A stretch of DNA of 36,540 nt, from assembly GCA_013151865.1 (NCBI GenBank), contig JAADHN010000148.1, positions 1 through 36,540 of the forward strand, written 5' to 3'. This document shows positions 33,356 through 36,540 of this stretch, piece by piece. The DNA is from Kiritimatiellota bacterium. GTDB taxonomy: Bacteria > Verrucomicrobiota > Lentisphaeria > Oligosphaerales > JAADHN01. Positions within the stretch are counted from its first letter, which is position 1. Every line of letters begins with the position of its first letter. The translations under genes and the position numbers were made by a program. A model generated the notes under the pieces. It made no database searches. It saw only the letters and a program-made list of their open reading frames with translations, and was not told the origin of the DNA.

Positions 33356-36261
33356 TACGGCCGAGGCGCGACAGTTGCGATCCGCGGCACTTCTTCGGGA
33401 TCGCGCGCCGGAGGCCGAAGGTCCGCCAGCCTGCGCAGGGAACTCGGTGCCGCCGCATCCAAGAGCCCCCCCACGATGGTGCGCAGCCGCCAAAGCTGCA
33501 CAGGGTCCGCGGACTTGAACACCAGCCGACCGGCATCCTGTTCGCCATTCTGCACAAACTCGGGGCCGGTACCCAAAAACCGCCCAACAGCCCCGGCAAC
33601 GGCCCAGCGGGAAACGCCCTTGGTCCGCATGAGCATCACCAGGTATTCGACGTCCTGTTGGCCCCGGCGAAACGCCTTGAGGCGCAGGGACGGCGCAGGG
33701 CCATCGAGCCCGGACGGACCGGGGGGGTAAAGCAGCGCCAGCGTGTCCGCTCGGCGCCAGGAGGCGCCCTTGCCGATCGTTTGCCACGGCAACACACCGT
33801 CCGCACCACGCCGCCAAGCGTCGAGACACCAGCTCACGCATTGCGCGTTCGATTCCGACACCGGGTTCGGACTGCCGTAGGTGAGCACCAGATGGCGCTC
33901 GCGCCGTTTGCGGTCCGTCACGAGGCGCGTGTACTGCCGAAACGCACCGCCGACCACGTTCACATCGAGCAACCCATCGAGCAAATCACGCTGCCATTGG
34001 GGTCTCGATATGTCGCACCGAAAGGCAAGTGCAGCCTTGCCCCGGACCGGGAAAACCCCCTCGTGAAACGCCCGTCCAAACCAGCGCAAGGCCCAAAAGT
34101 CCTGCGTGTGCATCGGTTCGTCGAAAATCCAGGGCGCCGAACATCGGCGCCAACCGGACTTCTTGTAGTAGACCTTGCCGTTCAGGTAGAACTCGAAGAC
34201 CGGTTCGCGCCAGCCCTTGGCCGCCACGTGTGTCGCAAAACGGCGCGCGGCCCGGACGAACTGCGCGCGATAAGCTCCCGTCAGGGCTTCGTCGGCCCAG
34301 TAACCGCCTTTGAATCCCCGCTCGATGCTCACGGGCCAATTCTCGTTCAGCGGCAGGTAAAACGTGTCCACCGGCACGCCTTTGCGCGGCAAATCCAGGA
34401 ACGCCGTCCCGTCCAGGAGCGGGCCGAAACGCCGGTCGTAGCCCCTCCAATCGAACCCGCTTTTCTTCACTTCGGGGGCGCAGCCCGGGGCCGGGACTCC
34501 CCGCCAGTTGTAGGGCAGACGATTCAGGCAGGTGCGATGCCGGTGGGCCAGGCGGTACCATTTCACCTCGTCGGGCGGGCCGGGCAGGCCGTAGCAATTC
34601 ATCTCCGGAATGAACGAGAGCACGTCCGGAAGCGCGAACCTCCACGTCCGCACCACGATGTGGAGCGTGAGCCGCCTGTCGGCGGCGGTGATACGGAGCC
34701 GACCGGCGTGCAGCCCCGGAGCCGCGTCGTGCCTCACGTACAGATCGACAAAAAAAACAGCGTAGGGCGCCCCCGGCGCGGCGGCGTCCTCAACGCCCCC
34801 GGTCCCCACGGGCACGAGCGGGTCCGGAAGAGGGCCCGCCTTGGACGCCACGTTCCATGCACGCAACACCCTGCCCTGCACCGCATCGTCTTGAAAATCC
34901 AGGTCGACCGACACGCCGCCGGCCACGCGGCCCTTGATCACCACCTGAAACGCCGCAAACTCGTTGCGCGCCGCGTACAACCGAATCCGGCGCGCCCGAG
35001 CACTCCACAGATGATTCGCCCGGCGATAACCCGGAGCGTGCGCCGGAAGCAGTTCGCCGGTCTCGGCGTTGATTTTGTCCAGGGGATCGATGACGAAAAC
35101 CTGCACCGGGCCTGCCGACGGCAGAGCTTCGCCCCCGGCACGAAAAATCTCCGGGGCCGCCGCATCGCGCAGCAATTCCGGGGGGCGCCCCGAAAGCGTG
35201 ATCCGAGCCACTCCGATCGGACCGCGGTTTCCCGCGGCGTCCACGGCGCAGACCCCAAGGCGAATCTCTTTCCCCGCCAGTTCCGGGGGCAAGTCACGCA
35301 ACTTCATGACCACTTCTTCGCCTGCACGGCGCGCCGCAGGAATCAACCACCGCGGCACGGGCCGGGCCGTCGCCCAGTCGAATCGCGCCCCCACCCTCCA
35401 ACGCACAAAGAAGCCGATCACGCCGGCAGGACCCCGGTCCCGAGGTGTGCGCCATATCACCCGCGCCCGCCCCGGGGGCAATCCGAGACTATTCGAGGCG
35501 ATGCCTCGGACCGGGTCGGGCGGCAAACGATCGGAGCCGTTCACATAGATTGTAAAGAACGGTGCGGAATTCGCACCCGCCTCGCGACTGGCCATGTACC
35601 GGTTTGGAAACTGGTGGTAGACGAACTTCTCCCCATGCCGTTCGTACTCCGAACCCACGTCGTCGAACACCACAAACCCGTAACTGATCCCGGCAATCCG
35701 GGCCGCAACCACCTGGGGGGCCACCGGGATCGTCTGCCACCCTTGCGAGTCCGGCGACGACGCATCGGCGAACCCCCAAAGCGTATTCCCCAATCCGTTC
35801 ATCACCGCCGTGATGTCGCTGCCGGACCATGCCCACGGCCGGGCGCCTTGCCGCGCCCAATTGAAGGAGGTCGCGCCCGACTCCGTCCGGTACGTGGGCG
35901 AAGTCCCTTCCACCCAGTCCGATGCCAAGCTCGAAACCGTCACACGCTTTTGGACATCCTTGGAAACCGAGCGGACATGCAGCAATGCACCCGTCACGAT
36001 CTTCCCCCGGAGCACGGCAGGGTCCAAGTCCACCAGCGTGAATTCCTGGAAGCTTTTCGTCTTGAGTCGACGCGCCCCGCCCAGGTTCGCATCCCGCTCC
36101 GTCTTGTACGACGACACCCAGGTGTCCCGCGATACCGGCACACGCAACGGGATCCAGGCCGGCGGCCAGTCCCCCCCCCGGCAAACCATGGCCAAGAGGA
36201 CAAGCACGGCGCCCATCCGGGGCCCAACCCATCCGCTGTCGGCCTGCTTCCAATACGACAC
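33355..36261 (-). CDS. Secreted DUF4091 (GH123-like) protein with N-terminal DNRLRE-like domain
   Basis: The 968-residue protein begins at a GTG (36261) with GGAG 8 bases upstream, giving a signal segment GAVLVLLAMVCRGG (residues about 17-30). Residues about 35-220 resemble a DNRLRE/CBM96-type domain (DTWVSSYKTERDANLGG, then a WVEGTSPTYRTESGATSFNW stretch in pieces). A Fn3-like section and a beta domain follow. The C-terminal half is the DUF4091/GH123-type TIM barrel: FIPEMNCYGLPGPPDE, FYLPLNENWP, and WIFDEPMHT with Asp714-Glu715, the pair used in GH123 beta-N-acetylgalactosaminidases, then RRGQQDVEYLVML near the end. Likely an extracellular glycosidase for amino-sugar glycans. Alternative ATG starts lie at 36297 and 36216. 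Confidence 0.82.
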   Translation of the reverse strand: MSYWKQADSGWVGPRMGAVLVLLAMVCRGGDWPPAWIPLRVPVSRDTWVSSYKTERDANLGGARRLKTKSFQEFTLVDLDPAVLRGKIVTGALLHVRSVSKDVQKRVTVSSLASDWVEGTSPTYRTESGATSFNWARQGARPWAWSGSDITAVMNGLGNTLWGFADASSPDSQGWQTIPVAPQVVAARIAGISYGFVVFDDVGSEYERHGEKFVYHQFPNRYMASREAGANSAPFFTIYVNGSDRLPPDPVRGIASNSLGLPPGRARVIWRTPRDRGPAGVIGFFVRWRVGARFDWATARPVPRWLIPAARRAGEEVVMKLRDLPPELAGKEIRLGVCAVDAAGNRGPIGVARITLSGRPPELLRDAAAPEIFRAGGEALPSAGPVQVFVIDPLDKINAETGELLPAHAPGYRRANHLWSARARRIRLYAARNEFAAFQVVIKGRVAGGVSVDLDFQDDAVQGRVLRAWNVASKAGPLPDPLVPVGTGGVEDAAAPGAPYAVFFVDLYVRHDAAPGLHAGRLRITAADRRLTLHIVVRTWRFALPDVLSFIPEMNCYGLPGPPDEVKWYRLAHRHRTCLNRLPYNWRGVPAPGCAPEVKKSGFDWRGYDRRFGPLLDGTAFLDLPRKGVPVDTFYLPLNENWPVSIERGFKGGYWADEALTGAYRAQFVRAARRFATHVAAKGWREPVFEFYLNGKVYYKKSGWRRCSAPWIFDEPMHTQDFWALRWFGRAFHEGVFPVRGKAALAFRCDISRPQWQRDLLDGLLDVNVVGGAFRQYTRLVTDRKRRERHLVLTYGSPNPVSESNAQCVSWCLDAWRRGADGVLPWQTIGKGASWRRADTLALLYPPGPSGLDGPAPSLRLKAFRRGQQDVEYLVMLMRTKGVSRWAVAGAVGRFLGTGPEFVQNGEQDAGRLVFKSADPVQLWRLRTIVGGLLDAAAPSSLRRLADLRPPARDPEEVPRIATVAPRP

Positions 36262-36439
36262 GATACGATCTCCAGGTTCCGATTGCGTCGGTCCCATGGT
36301 GGTGCGGACGGGCCCCGGCCGCAATGCTTCCTTGCGTGTAAAGCAGGCAGGGCCCCTGGGACCACCGTCGCCCACGACGACGGCATTCGCCTTCCCGTCC
36401 TCATCCGTGCCTTCTTGCCTCCCCTCCCTCTGTCTTCTC

Positions 36440-36540
36440 TTATGAAATCGGGTTCAATCGCCGCCAGGAATAGATTCCGGCCGCAACGTCGCCCTGCCGC
36501 GCCACCGCCAACCGCTTCTTCTCCGCCCGTTCCGGATCGA
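36440..36540 (-). CDS. C-terminal end of an unidentified gene running off the right edge
   Basis: A minus-strand frame runs from the right edge to a TAA at 36442-36440, giving 32 residues that end AAGIYSWRRLNPIS. Charged residues and a Tyr-Ser-Trp end look more protein-like than the competing frames, and the pattern could be the tail of a glycosyltransferase, but this is a guess. It would be the gene preceding the DUF4091 gene in transcription, with a gap of about 180 bases. Confidence 0.4.
   Translation of the reverse strand, partial: DPERAEKKRLAVARQGDVAAGIYSWRRLNPIS

Noticed and set aside
1-36540. CRISPR arrays, phage genes, transposases, toxin-antitoxin or known defence systems
   Set aside because: I saw no regularly spaced direct repeats and no proteins of these types. 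The window looks like chromosomal core and metabolic genes.

Overview
The window is high-GC DNA (I estimate a little over 60 percent G+C by eye) from a bacterium with Shine-Dalgarno starts, a tRNA with an encoded CCA end and short intergenic gaps. The gene content suggests the Planctomycetota-Verrucomicrobiota-Lentisphaerota-Kiritimatiellota group or a similar lineage such as Hydrogenedentota. The pointers are a GH123-like DUF4091 protein, secreted TIM-barrel/LamG proteins, several Gfo/Idh/MocA oxidoreductases, a sugar isomerase, MoxR-DUF58-BatA genes, a small GTPase with a roadblock partner, and a zinc-ribbon tail on an HtpX-type protease. The phylum is an inference. A glycyl radical enzyme implies at least part-time anaerobic life.

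Layout. (1) 575-7987, plus strand: an orphan glycyl radical enzyme, then an envelope-type set: exported cyclophilin, lytic transglycosylase, SirB1-like transglutaminase-fold protein, RIO/Kdo-kinase-like protein and NfeD-type membrane serine protease. (2) 16564 down to 8004, minus strand: C-terminal processing protease, RfbA nucleotidylyltransferase, a GH20-like secreted protein with a LamG-like tail, a secreted carbohydrate-binding-like protein, an inverted-repeat element, a secreted TIM-barrel glycosidase-like protein and KDPG aldolase. (3) 17026-21261, plus strand: hydroxypyruvate isomerase family protein, Gfo/Idh/MocA oxidoreductase, RuvC and prolyl-tRNA synthetase. (4) 21405-21480, minus strand: a CAU tRNA whose body and acceptor stem look like the lysidine-type isoleucine tRNA. 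(5) 21774-26003, plus strand: a TVP38-type membrane protein ending in a clear terminator, a second Gfo/Idh/MocA oxidoreductase, then a coupled trio of UDP-glucuronate decarboxylase-like epimerase, HAD phosphatase and a single-pass membrane protein. (6) 36540 down to 26241, minus strand: the tail of an unknown gene, the DUF4091/GH123-like protein, MoxR ATPase, DUF58 protein, BatA-like VWA protein, HtpX-like protease, MglA-like GTPase and a roadblock protein.

How it fits together. The secreted glycosidase-like proteins, KDPG aldolase, isomerase, oxidoreductases and glycyl radical enzyme fit a polysaccharide- or uronate-consuming anaerobe. RfbA and the UXS-like epimerase fit surface polysaccharide synthesis. 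The right-hand minus-strand run combines envelope quality control (MoxR, DUF58, BatA, HtpX) with a polarity-type GTPase module. I find no CRISPR array, phage, transposase or rRNA. The least explained items are the orphan glycyl radical enzyme, the two unassigned glycosidase-like proteins, the inverted-repeat element and the mglAB-like pair beside the protease genes.
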